The notes beneath the pieces were generated by a model. It made no database searches. It saw nothing but the letters and a program-made list of their open reading frames with translations, and had not been told where the DNA came from. Shown one piece after another: positions 51,269-59,238 of a stretch of 64,000 nucleotides of DNA (the stretch's first letter is position 1; every line of letters starts with the position of its first letter). Origin of the DNA: Pokkaliibacter sp046614695 (GTDB lineage Bacteria > Pseudomonadota > Gammaproteobacteria > Pseudomonadales > Balneatricaceae); contig NZ_JBKKHQ010000012.1 in NCBI RefSeq assembly GCF_046614695.1, positions 310,001 through 374,000 on the forward strand, read 5' to 3'. The translations under genes were made by a program, and so were the position numbers.

Positions 51269-52062
51269 CAGTCAAACCCGTGTTCGTCAGCTGGGAAGGT
51301 GCCATCTTTGACCGCTTTCACATAGTTGCTAAAAGCACTCTGGATATCATCACTCTCTGCCAGGAAGTTTTTGACGAAGCGTGGAACGTACCCGGTATTC
51401 ATACCTAACATGTCGTGCATGACCAGAACCTGTCCATCGGTATCCGCTCCCGCGCCAATGCCAATTACTGGTACATGAGCTTTTTCCGCCAGGTTTTTTG
51501 CCAGAGATCGAGGTACACATTCCAGCAGAATCAAGCTTGCGCCATTGGCTTCCAGCAAAGCAGCATCATCCAGCAGAACCTGGGCCGCTTCGGGGGTTTT
51601 TCCCTGCACTTTGAAGCCTCCCATGACGTTCACTGTCTGAGGAGTAAGACCTAAATGAGCGCATACCGGAACGCCGCGTTCAGCCAGCAGTCTGATGGTA
51701 TCCGCCAGCCAGGCGCCGCCTTCTATCTTGATGACATGAGCGCCTGCCTGCATGAGCCGTCCGGCGTTGTGCATGGCCTGTTCAGGCGTGGCATAGGACA
51801 TAAAGGGTAAGTCAGCCATAATCAGGGCGCTGGAGTTACCCTGACTAACCGCTTTGGTGTGATAGACCATGTCATCGACGCTGACAGGTAATGTGCTGTC
51901 ATGACCCTGAAGTACCATGCCGAGAGAATCGCCGACCAGAATCACTTCCACGCCTGCACAGTTTTGCAGGTGTGAAAAAATGGCATCGTAGGCTGTCAGG
52001 CAGCTGAATTTCTCACCGTCCGCTTTCAGTTTGGACAGCGTATTGAGGGTGACCTTTTTCAT
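51268..52062 (-). CDS. panB: 3-methyl-2-oxobutanoate hydroxymethyltransferase
   Basis: First step of pantothenate synthesis, making ketopantoate. The 264-residue TIM-barrel protein has TAYDAIFS, the metal-site VGDSLGMVLQGHDSTLPV, ADLPFMSY, AHLGLTPQ and GIGAGADTDGQVLV. It is translationally coupled to panC. Confidence 0.95.
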   Translation of the reverse strand: MKKVTLNTLSKLKADGEKFSCLTAYDAIFSHLQNCAGVEVILVGDSLGMVLQGHDSTLPVSVDDMVYHTKAVSQGNSSALIMADLPFMSYATPEQAMHNAGRLMQAGAHVIKIEGGAWLADTIRLLAERGVPVCAHLGLTPQTVNVMGGFKVQGKTPEAAQVLLDDAALLEANGASLILLECVPRSLAKNLAEKAHVPVIGIGAGADTDGQVLVMHDMLGMNTGYVPRFVKNFLAESDDIQSAFSNYVKAVKDGTFPADEHGFD

Positions 52063-52178
52063 TCGGGTTACCTTGTGTCACAAGAGCCTGAAGCTCTCTA
52101 TTATGGGCATGATGCGACCTTAAGGCCGTCTTTTACTGTAATTATGGCTTTGGTTTAGCGTTTTTAAGTGTCGTGTGT

Positions 52179-52706
52179 TCAGTCTGAAGATTCAGACGCT
52201 TGCCAGTGGCTGGAGGGAAGCCTGCTCAGGCTAGCCATTGGGCACTGGCTTAAAAGGCTGAACAATGGCCCCTTGCCGGGTATCTCCAGGGCAGGGCTGA
52301 TTTCTGCCAATGGATACAGGACGAAGCTGCGTTCGTGAAGGTAAGGATGAGGAACGCTTAGACGCTCGGTTTGTATGACTTCTTGTCCGAAAAGTAACAG
52401 GTCAAGGTCCAGCGTTCGTGGTCCCCAGCGCTCTTTTCGTACCCGCTGATGAGCGTTCTCTATACGCTGCATTTCGTCCAGCAGTGTATGGGGGTCGAGT
52501 GCCGTAGCGATAAGGGCTACGGCATTGATATAGTCAGGCTGGCCAGGAGGTCCGACAGGATCGCTTCTGTATAGGCCGGAATGTGCCAGCAGCTGGGAAT
52601 CTGGCAGCTGTCGAAGTGCTTCCAGTGCCTCTTTTACTTGCTGCAGTGGCTGCTCAAGATTGCTGCCAAGACCAATCCAGGCAAGTGGGAACTGATGTCT
52701 ATTCAT
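52179..52706 (-). CDS. folK: Hydroxymethyl-dihydropterin pyrophosphokinase
   Basis: Activates 6-hydroxymethyl-dihydropterin for FolP. The 175-residue protein has WIGLGSNLEQP, YRSDPVGPPGQPDYINAV and RKERWGPRTLDLDLLLFG, the family signature. Start ATG 52706 lies within the last codons of pcnB, overlapping it by eight bases; the frame upstream of it belongs to the pcnB region and lacks FolK similarity. The order pcnB-folK-panB-panC is as in E. coli and Pseudomonas. Confidence 0.94.
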   Translation of the reverse strand: MNRHQFPLAWIGLGSNLEQPLQQVKEALEALRQLPDSQLLAHSGLYRSDPVGPPGQPDYINAVALIATALDPHTLLDEMQRIENAHQRVRKERWGPRTLDLDLLLFGQEVIQTERLSVPHPYLHERSFVLYPLAEISPALEIPGKGPLFSLLSQCPMASLSRLPSSHWQASESSD

Positions 52707-54159
52707 CCGCACTTTTTCGCTTTCGATTACGTGGGCGTCGACGACGGGGTCTGGGCGTATCACCGCCTTCTTCCGCAGCGGTCTCACGGTTCATTTCGCG
52801 GCGGTCATTTCCTTCAAGCTGTTGATAGTCTTCCCACCATTGGCCCAAACCATCAAGATCCTCTCCAGCGATTTCCCGAAGTCGCAGGAAGTCATAAGCA
52901 GCACGGAAGCGAGGATGTCCCAGGAGCTGCTCAGCGCGTTTGCCCTGGCGGCGAGGTAAACGGAACTGCAGCTCCCAGATCTCTTTCATGATGCTGCTGA
53001 TACGACGCGGAATCGCAATGTGGCGAACCTGACGCTCCATGATGCGCTGTGCTGCTTCATGAAGAGCCGGGATCAGTGGCATGCGCTCCTGTTCCTGAAG
53101 CCGTGCCAGCTCTTCCAACAATGGAGCCCAAAGCAGTACTGCATAGAGGAAGGCGGGAGTTACAGGTTTCTCTTCCGCAATACGACGATCGGTATTGGCC
53201 AGTGCATGTTCTACCAGTCTGCGCTGCATAGCGGTGGTTTCGTCGTCACCGCTCAGGCTGCGATAAGTCATGGGAAGAATGGGCTCAACCAGTTGGTATT
53301 GGCACATCAGGTGCCAGGTTGGTGCTCCCTGACCTGCGCTTAATAACTTTAATACTTCATCAAAAAGACGGGCATTCGAGACGTCTTTCAGCAGGGGGGC
53401 AAGCTCCAGAATGGGGGCTGCTGTGGCTTCTTCCAGTTCAAAGTCGAGTTTGCCCGCGAAGCGAACTGCTCTGAGCATGCGTACCGGATCTTCACGATAG
53501 CGGTCTTGCGGGTTGCCAATCATGCGAATGCGGCGCTGCTCGAGATCATTCAGGCCATTGTGGTAATCGTAGATACAGAAATCTTTAACCGTGTAGTACA
53601 GAGCGTTAATGGTGAAGTCCCTGCGCTCTACATCTTCTTCAAGCGTGCCGTAAACGTTATCCCGAAGCAGCATGCCGCTCTCCGCCTGACGGCTGTGATC
53701 CGAAGCGTTTTCTTCTTCGCTTTGCGGGTGATGAGCACGGAATGTCGCTACCTCGATAATCTCTCGACCAAACTGGACATGCACAATCTTGAAGCGTCGG
53801 CCAATCAGACGAGAATTGCGGAATAGGCGGTGAACTTCTTCAGGGCTGGCATTGGTGGCGACATCAAAGTCTTTTGGAGAGCGCCCCAGCAGCAAGTCAC
53901 GCACGCCGCCGCCGACAATGTAAGCATCAAAACCCGCATCGCCAAGACGGTAGAGAACCTTCAAGGCATTCTGACTGATATTTTTACGGGAAATGTTGTG
54001 CTCATCACGAGAGATGACGTGCATGGATTGTTCGGATTCAATGGCCGTCATGGCGCTTCCTGAAGGTTGAGGACGGCTGAAGAGGCGAGCGATCACCACG
54101 GCCAGACCAATGATGACTGCAAAACCAATCAGATAATATAGGTTCACCTGATATTCCAT
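52699..54159 (-). CDS. pcnB: Poly(A) polymerase I
   Basis: Adds 3' poly(A) tails that promote RNA decay. The class II nucleotidyltransferase core has YIVGGGVRDLLLGRSPKDFDVATNA with the two catalytic Asp residues, then RRDFTINALYY and REDPVRMLRAVRFA; the C-terminus is a basic Arg-rich tail. Start is uncertain. The 486-residue form begins with a hydrophobic stretch (YYLIGFAVIIGLAVVIARLF) that would be a membrane anchor but has no ribosome site. An in-frame ATG at 54051, with AGGAAG five bases before, gives 450 residues, close to the E. coli protein. The shorter start is slightly favoured by that site. Confidence 0.93.
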   Translation of the reverse strand: MEYQVNLYYLIGFAVIIGLAVVIARLFSRPQPSGSAMTAIESEQSMHVISRDEHNISRKNISQNALKVLYRLGDAGFDAYIVGGGVRDLLLGRSPKDFDVATNASPEEVHRLFRNSRLIGRRFKIVHVQFGREIIEVATFRAHHPQSEEENASDHSRQAESGMLLRDNVYGTLEEDVERRDFTINALYYTVKDFCIYDYHNGLNDLEQRRIRMIGNPQDRYREDPVRMLRAVRFAGKLDFELEEATAAPILELAPLLKDVSNARLFDEVLKLLSAGQGAPTWHLMCQYQLVEPILPMTYRSLSGDDETTAMQRRLVEHALANTDRRIAEEKPVTPAFLYAVLLWAPLLEELARLQEQERMPLIPALHEAAQRIMERQVRHIAIPRRISSIMKEIWELQFRLPRRQGKRAEQLLGHPRFRAAYDFLRLREIAGEDLDGLGQWWEDYQQLEGNDRREMNRETAAEEGGDTPRPRRRRPRNRKRKSADE

Positions 54160-54334
54160 AGGCTTAGAAGATGATCGTCATGAAACGCAGCATTATTGCG
54201 TTGCGCATCAGGCATTAAAGGAATGCGGATAATACCATCGACGGCTCTAAGGTAAAAATTAGAACATCATTAAGGCATAAAATAGATGGTATCAAAGGCG
54301 TACTTGAATAAGGGGGGGGAGATATTCTATGAAG

Positions 54335-54364
54335 TGCCGCCCTCTTGTTGTTATTGCGGCGGCA
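54335..54364 (-). other. Hairpin presenting an A-rich motif in the crcZ-like RNA
   Basis: TGCCGCC at 54335-54341 pairs with GGCGGCA at 54358-54364. The 16-base loop contains, on the minus strand, AATAACAACAA, a clean AAnAAnAA motif exposed as single strand. Confidence 0.6.
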
Positions 54365-54398
54365 GCCAGACAGGGCATGTTCGAGTCCGGTATAAACA

Positions 54399-54544
54399 AA
54401 TCGCTTTAGACATCCGGTACAGTCATGCACCTTGATGAGTGAAACAGTAGGTATTCTTTGCCGGTTTTATTTTTATTGTTGGCTTGTTGTTCCTGCTGTT
54501 TCCGTGATCTCGACCGATAAAAAGGCCGGAGGTCTAAAGCGATT
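54399..54544 (-). repeat. Long-range 13-bp inverted repeat within the crcZ-like RNA
   Basis: AATCGCTTTAGAC (54399-54411) is the exact reverse complement of 54532-54544. After a two-base mismatch four more pairs (CCGG with CCGG) extend it. It would close a domain of about 120 bases containing two of the A-rich motifs. Confidence 0.7.
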
Positions 54545-54658
54545 AGCTTTCTCTACCCGATGTTATTTTTATTTTACGGGTCTCTGCTCAGGTTCGACGT
54601 TTTTTATTTTTATTGTTGCAAACCGGTGCAGAAGCTTTCTTCTTTGCTCCAGTATAAA

Positions 54659-54674
54659 GCATTCCTTGTGCCAG
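54659..54674 (-). promoter_or_regulatory. Sigma-54 promoter of the crcZ-like RNA
   Basis: The minus strand reads CTGGCACAAGGAATGC. GG at -24 and GC at -12 are separated by exactly ten bases, and TGGCAC matches the -24 consensus completely. Transcription should start near 54648. CbrB, encoded just upstream, is a sigma-54 activator with an intact GAFTGA loop. Confidence 0.75.
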
Positions 54675-54722
54675 TTTTTTAAGTTGCTGTTTTTAAAGAA
54701 TATTTATGTTTTTTGGAAAGGC

Positions 54723-54774
54723 GGTAACAGGGATGTGTTACCTCAGGGGACAGGTTTTAGTTACTCTGGTAACA
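54723..54774 (-). promoter_or_regulatory. Probable CbrB upstream activating sites (GTAAC/GTTAC repeats)
   Basis: Two inverted repeats lie 50-100 bases upstream of the sigma-54 promoter: GGTAACA-N6-TGTTACC at 54723-54742 and GTTAC-N4-GTAAC at 54760-54773. TGTTAC/GTAACA half-sites have been described for CbrB in Pseudomonas (from memory), and this spacing suits an enhancer. That CbrB binds these is an inference. Confidence 0.6.
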
Positions 54775-54806
54775 CCTAGGTGAGAAAAGTGACGCACTGC
54801 TTTGGT

Positions 54807-54832
54807 ACAAAAAAGCCGGCTTATGCCGGCTC
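54807..54832 (-). terminator. Intrinsic terminator after cbrB
   Basis: On the minus strand AGCCGGC pairs with GCCGGCT around a four-base loop and is followed by a run of six T residues, seven bases after the cbrB stop. It separates cbrB from the crcZ-like unit. Confidence 0.88.
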
Positions 54833-54838
54833 TGATGG

Positions 54839-56254
54839 CTATTTCTTGCGCGGGATTCCGAGCTTTTGTCGCTTTTCCCACAGGCATTTACGGCTAACCC
54901 CGAGCTTTTGGGCAAGCTCGGTTTCGCTCATCTCTTCCTGATGCTCGAGAACAAAGCGCAGAAAGTAGTCATCCAGTGACAGATTCTCTTTTACGGCTCG
55001 TGCTCCCAGAGGCGCAATGCGCTGCCGCGTATTACTGCTGGTTGCACTCAGGCGAGCTTCAATTTGATCAAGCTCATCGTCTTCCAGCGGTATTCCCAGC
55101 AGGTCGGGGGTAATCACTGCGTCATCGACAAGAATCACTGCGCGCTCGATGGCATTTTCAAGTTCACGTACGTTGCCCGGCCAGGGGTGGCGCTTGAGGG
55201 TATGTAAGGCATCCGTACTGAATACGAGGTCCTCACGACCAAGCTTACGGCTGGAGCGCTCAAGCAGAACATCCGCAATCTCAATGATGTCATCGCCTCG
55301 CTCACGCAATGCTGGCATACGAATGTCCATGACGTAGAGTCGGTAGAACAGGTCCTCACGGAACTTGCCTTCCTTTACCATCTCACGAAGATTGCGGTGG
55401 GTTGCTGTAATCAGGCGAATATCGACTTTCTTGGACTGAATCGAACCGACGCGGCGGATCTCGCTTTCCTGAAGGACACGAAGCAGGCGTGCCTGGGCTT
55501 CCAAAGGCAGTTCTCCGACCTCATCCAGAAAGAGTGTGCCGGTGTCTGCGGCTTCAATCAGGCCGCTTCGTGCAGCAACGGCACCGGTAAAAGCGCCTTT
55601 CTCATGACCGAAAAGCTCAGATTCGATTAGACTTTCAGGAATAGCCGCACAATTCACTGAGATCATCGGGCGATCACCACGAGAGCTTTGCTCGTGAATG
55701 GCGCGTGCAGCGAGTTCTTTACCCGTGCCTGACTCACCCTGAATAAGTACCGTGACATCGGTGCCTGCCACTTTGGCGATGCGACGAAACAGCATCTGCA
55801 TCGCCTCGCAACTACCGATCATGCGTGAGCGTGGAGCGGAGTTATCTGAGCGTGCGGAGCGGCGAGTCATGGGTATCACATCGCTACCTGCATTGGCCTG
55901 ACGCTCATCCTGTTGCTTGATGATACGTTTGACACTGGCGAGCATCTCATCGTGATCAAAGGGCTTGGCAATGTAGTCTACAGCCCCCTCGCGCATGGCA
56001 TCCACAGCAGAGCGCAGGCTGGCATAGCTGGTCATAATAAGCACGGGGCAATGCTTAACTTCGCGGATCAGATCCGTACCAGGACGACCGGGAAGCCGTA
56101 AGTCGCTGATGACCAGGTCATAGTTTTCCAATGAAAACTTTAAGGCGTCATCCACGCATCCAGCATCATCGACCTGGTAATCGTTACGTTCGAGAAGTTT
56201 TTTCAGAGCCTGACGGATGATGGCTTCATCTTCGACAATCAAGATGCGTCGCAT
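54839..56254 (-). CDS. cbrB: Sigma-54-dependent response regulator CbrB
   Basis: NtrC-family activator controlling carbon and nitrogen source use with CbrA. The 471-residue protein has a receiver domain (phosphoacceptor D51 in VISDLRLPGRPG, K in YIAKPFDHDEM), an AAA+ domain with GESGTGKELAARAI and the sigma-54 contact loop GAFTGA, and a C-terminal Fis-type helix-turn-helix (SETELAQKLGVSRKCLWEKRQKLGI). The start lies two bases after the cbrA stop. In Pseudomonas CbrB activates crcZ, and matching sites lie just downstream of this gene. Confidence 0.92.
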   Translation of the reverse strand: MRRILIVEDEAIIRQALKKLLERNDYQVDDAGCVDDALKFSLENYDLVISDLRLPGRPGTDLIREVKHCPVLIMTSYASLRSAVDAMREGAVDYIAKPFDHDEMLASVKRIIKQQDERQANAGSDVIPMTRRSARSDNSAPRSRMIGSCEAMQMLFRRIAKVAGTDVTVLIQGESGTGKELAARAIHEQSSRGDRPMISVNCAAIPESLIESELFGHEKGAFTGAVAARSGLIEAADTGTLFLDEVGELPLEAQARLLRVLQESEIRRVGSIQSKKVDIRLITATHRNLREMVKEGKFREDLFYRLYVMDIRMPALRERGDDIIEIADVLLERSSRKLGREDLVFSTDALHTLKRHPWPGNVRELENAIERAVILVDDAVITPDLLGIPLEDDELDQIEARLSATSSNTRQRIAPLGARAVKENLSLDDYFLRFVLEHQEEMSETELAQKLGVSRKCLWEKRQKLGIPRKK

Positions 56255-56256
56255 AG

Positions 56257-59211
56257 CTAACCTATACTGCTGTCTTCCGCGGGAGTGGCCCGGGGAAGCG
56301 TTAAGGTGATACAGGTACCTGAGTGAACCTCAGCGGTTTTCTCATCGGCCGTGATGCTGTCAGCCGTACGGCTGCGAACCTCAATCTTACCATAATGTTC
56401 TTCGATGATGCTGTAGACCAAAGAAAGGCCCAGACCTGTTCCCTTACCCGGCTCCTTCGTCGTAAAGAAAGGCTCGAAGAGGTGTTCGAGTGCTTCTGAA
56501 GGAATTCCCTTACCTTGGTCGATCACATCAATCTGCACGGAAAAGTCATCCATCCGGCTTTGCAGAATGATGGGAGCGCCATCAGGAGAAGCGTCTCTGG
56601 CATTGTTGAACAGGTTCACAAACACCTGAATCAGGCGTTGAGCATCACCGGAGATGCACAGTGGCCGCTGGCAGCCATTTTGAAATGGAATCTGTTTACC
56701 GCGGTGATCAAAGCCGACCAGATGAATGGCTTCATCAATACAGTCGTTCAGATCCAGCGGCTCATAGCGCTCCAGATCAGCGTATTGACCTGAGTGGGAA
56801 AAACTCAGTAAAGATTGCACGATACGACTGATACGGTCAGTTTGATGCAGTTGATGCCCTGCAATCTCAAGGAGTTCTGGCTTGTCAGTCTCATATTTAA
56901 GGTTCTGCGCCAGACAGGCTATCGCAGTGACCGGGTTACCAATTTCATGGGCGACCCCCGCGGCGAGGCGTCCTACCGAAATTAGTCGTTCGCTGTGAGC
57001 AAGACGGTCATCCAGCAGTTTGGTTTCTGTTTCGTCCTCAAGAAGAATAACGGTGTGCTCGCCAACCGGAGCCTCGTCGGTTTCTGCCTGAATCTCCATG
57101 CGTTGAAGGCTAAACCAGCGCATATGTTGATGAACGCTGAGCTGGGTGGAGCTAAGTCGGACTTCATCACTGTGAATAAAGTCACTGAGTAATCCGCGCC
57201 AGGGTGTTGGCAGATCCTCCAGGGTATTGCCAAGAACGTCTTCAGCAGCAAGGCCGGTATACGTCACCATCGAATTATTCCACATGGCAATTTCCTGGTT
57301 CTCGCCCAGGGCGCAAACGCCAATAGGGAGATGCAGCAGAATATTCCGGTGGAAGCGTCTAAGGCTGTCCAGTTCGCCAGCCAGTCCGGTCAGCTGAGAC
57401 TTGTATTGCGTCAGCTGGTTTTCGATCACGTGAATATCGGTGGCTTTATAGAGCGAGTCATCTCCCTGAGAAGGAATGGACGCATCCAGAATTTCCTCTG
57501 CTTCTGTCGGGCCTAACAGGCCTGAGAGGTTGGTAGCGAGCCGCTCGCGTAAACGCCTGAGGCTGGCCGGGCGACGATCAGTGGGTTCAAGATTCAGATC
57601 CGCCAACGCCTGTAGCACTTCTTTTTCTGCCGTACGGTAACCAAGGTGAGGGGTCAGGCAAAGAATAAAGTCCTGACAGTTGGTCACGAGTACCTGTTTA
57701 GATGCTGTGCTTGGCAGGGCGTTTAGGGCGCAAATATGCGCTACCTGTTGCTCCTTGCTGGTGGGTTTACAGTACACCGACAAGAGTCCAAAAATGCCGA
57801 TATTCAGCGTCAGTGACCACAGTGCGGTTTCATGCCAGTTGCTGGTATAGAGGCTGAGGCTGGGGGCATCAACATTACCGCCAATCAGCGGGAAGAGCAT
57901 GCCGAATAGCCAGTAGGCCATCCCGGTGAGAAGGCCCCAGAGAAATCCAAGCCGGTGGCCTCGTGGCCAGAATAATGTCGCCAGCAGTCCTGGCAGAAAC
58001 TGTAAAAAGGCAATGAAGGCGACCAGACCTTGAAGGTAGAGCGGGAAGCGATAGCCGATGGTGCTGTAGTAAAGATAGGACAGCAGAATGACAGAGATGA
58101 TCAGCCCGCGCTTTGACCACAGCAGAAAACGGTAAAAGTCTGTATTGGGATTCGGTTGAAAGACCGGCAGCAACAAGTGGTTAAGTGCCATGGCCGCCAT
58201 TGCCAGAACGCTCACAATCATAAGGCCGCTCGCTGCTGCGATCCCACCGAGAAATGCGAGCATGGTCAAAATCGGATGGTAGCCGTTCAGGCCAAGATAT
58301 AGCAGCAGGTATTCCGGGTTCTGATTCAGCCCAAGCTTCATTCCTGCCCAGATCACCAGCGGAATACTGAGGCAGAGGACGCCCAGAAAAAGGGGCATGC
58401 CCCAGGCCGCATGGCGAAATGCGCGGGTGTTCAGGTTTTCTGTGAACGCGATGTGGAACATGTGGGGCATAACGATAACGCTGGCAAAGAAGGCCAGTAG
58501 CAGGGTTCGCCAGGCATCATCATTCAGAAGTTTGGGCTGTGTGAGTGAGGCAATGTCGAGCCAGTCCTGAAGGTCGTTGGGGCCGGAGAACACACTAAAA
58601 AGAACGTAGCCACCAATGGCCAGCATGGCAATCAACTTGAGTAGTGACTTGATGGCCAGAGCGAAGACCAGACTTTCCTGTTTGTCGCGAATGGAAGGGT
58701 GGCGAGCGCCAAAGAGGATGGCAAAGAGTGTCAGGGCCAGGCAGAAGATCTGCGCCACCGAATTGCCTGAGACCTGAGGCGCAAGTACCTGAGTTGACTC
58801 CGCTACGGCCTGAATCTGGATGGCCAGCAAGGGAATAGAGGCCACCAGCATAAAGAAAGTGGTGAGAACACCCGCCATTCTGCTGCGAAAACGAAAAGCC
58901 AGCAGGTCCGCCATTGAGCTGAACTGGAAGTTACGACATAGCCGCATGATCGGAATAAAAATGACGGGAGCCAGCACAAAGGCCAGCATGGCGCCGATGT
59001 AAGCCGCCAGAAAGCCAAGGCCAAAGCTATTGGCCAGGCCGACAGCGCCATAAAACGTCCATGCACTGGCATATACGCCAAGGGATAGCACATAGACGGC
59101 TGGATGACTTAGCCAGCGACGGCTAATCATGCCGCGCTCACAGCTCCAGGCCAGAAAACTCAGGCCGAGCACATAAAGTAAGCCGCAAAGGCTGATGCTG
59201 GTCAGGGACAT
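56257..59211 (-). CDS. cbrA: Sensor histidine kinase CbrA with SLC5-type transporter domain
   Basis: A 984-residue sensor. Residues 1 to about 500 form a 13-segment SLC5 (sodium:solute symporter) domain, including GVYASAWTFYGAVGLANSFG and FLPGLLATLFWPRG. A STAC-like linker follows, then a PAS domain (about 625-740; NQEIAMWNNSMVTYTGLAAEDVLG), the H-box GVAHEIGNPVTAIACLAQN, and the ATPase domain (NLFNNARDASPDG, GLGLSLVYSIIEEHYG). This is the CbrA layout; in Pseudomonas the SLC5 part transports histidine. It forms an operon with cbrB (two-base gap) and follows gluQ. Confidence 0.93.
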   Translation of the reverse strand: MSLTSISLCGLLYVLGLSFLAWSCERGMISRRWLSHPAVYVLSLGVYASAWTFYGAVGLANSFGLGFLAAYIGAMLAFVLAPVIFIPIMRLCRNFQFSSMADLLAFRFRSRMAGVLTTFFMLVASIPLLAIQIQAVAESTQVLAPQVSGNSVAQIFCLALTLFAILFGARHPSIRDKQESLVFALAIKSLLKLIAMLAIGGYVLFSVFSGPNDLQDWLDIASLTQPKLLNDDAWRTLLLAFFASVIVMPHMFHIAFTENLNTRAFRHAAWGMPLFLGVLCLSIPLVIWAGMKLGLNQNPEYLLLYLGLNGYHPILTMLAFLGGIAAASGLMIVSVLAMAAMALNHLLLPVFQPNPNTDFYRFLLWSKRGLIISVILLSYLYYSTIGYRFPLYLQGLVAFIAFLQFLPGLLATLFWPRGHRLGFLWGLLTGMAYWLFGMLFPLIGGNVDAPSLSLYTSNWHETALWSLTLNIGIFGLLSVYCKPTSKEQQVAHICALNALPSTASKQVLVTNCQDFILCLTPHLGYRTAEKEVLQALADLNLEPTDRRPASLRRLRERLATNLSGLLGPTEAEEILDASIPSQGDDSLYKATDIHVIENQLTQYKSQLTGLAGELDSLRRFHRNILLHLPIGVCALGENQEIAMWNNSMVTYTGLAAEDVLGNTLEDLPTPWRGLLSDFIHSDEVRLSSTQLSVHQHMRWFSLQRMEIQAETDEAPVGEHTVILLEDETETKLLDDRLAHSERLISVGRLAAGVAHEIGNPVTAIACLAQNLKYETDKPELLEIAGHQLHQTDRISRIVQSLLSFSHSGQYADLERYEPLDLNDCIDEAIHLVGFDHRGKQIPFQNGCQRPLCISGDAQRLIQVFVNLFNNARDASPDGAPIILQSRMDDFSVQIDVIDQGKGIPSEALEHLFEPFFTTKEPGKGTGLGLSLVYSIIEEHYGKIEVRSRTADSITADEKTAEVHSGTCITLTLPRATPAEDSSIG

Positions 59212-59238
59212 GTGGCTCTCAAGAATCAGGTTGGCATA

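Larger units (their letters stand above)
54230..54648 (-). ncRNA. crcZ: CrcZ-like Hfq-sequestering small RNA
   Basis: The gap between cbrB and pcnB is where Pseudomonas encodes CrcZ. Seen here on the minus strand: a sigma-54 promoter ending at 54659; five A-rich AAnAAnAA-type motifs (plus-strand positions 54601-54617, 54563-54575, 54484-54491, 54465-54480, 54345-54355), matching the number reported for CrcZ; a 17-base repeat shared by two of them; a perfect 13-bp stem between 54399-54411 and 54532-54544; and one motif held in the loop of a TGCCGCC/GGCGGCA hairpin (54335-54364). Known role: such motifs bind Hfq (with Crc) and lift catabolite repression. The 5' end is inferred from the promoter; the 3' end is only a length guess, as no terminator was found. 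Confidence 0.72.

Noticed and set aside
54379..54388. GTTCGAGTCC, resembling a tRNA T loop, possible tRNA remnant or attachment site
   Set aside because: The flanking bases do not form a T stem, no other tRNA arm is present and no mobile element borders it.
54727..54737. ACAGGGATGT in a hairpin loop, matching the CsrA/RsmA binding consensus on the plus strand
   Set aside because: The flanking GTAAC/GTTAC arms fit an activator site for the minus-strand sigma-54 promoter better. There is no plus-strand promoter or terminator, and the other GGA motifs are not in hairpins.
54160..54838. Small proteins encoded in the cbrB-pcnB gap (frames of 70-115 codons on both strands)
   Set aside because: They are rich in Phe, Leu and Cys from T-rich DNA, have no ribosome sites and cut across the RNA features described for this gap.
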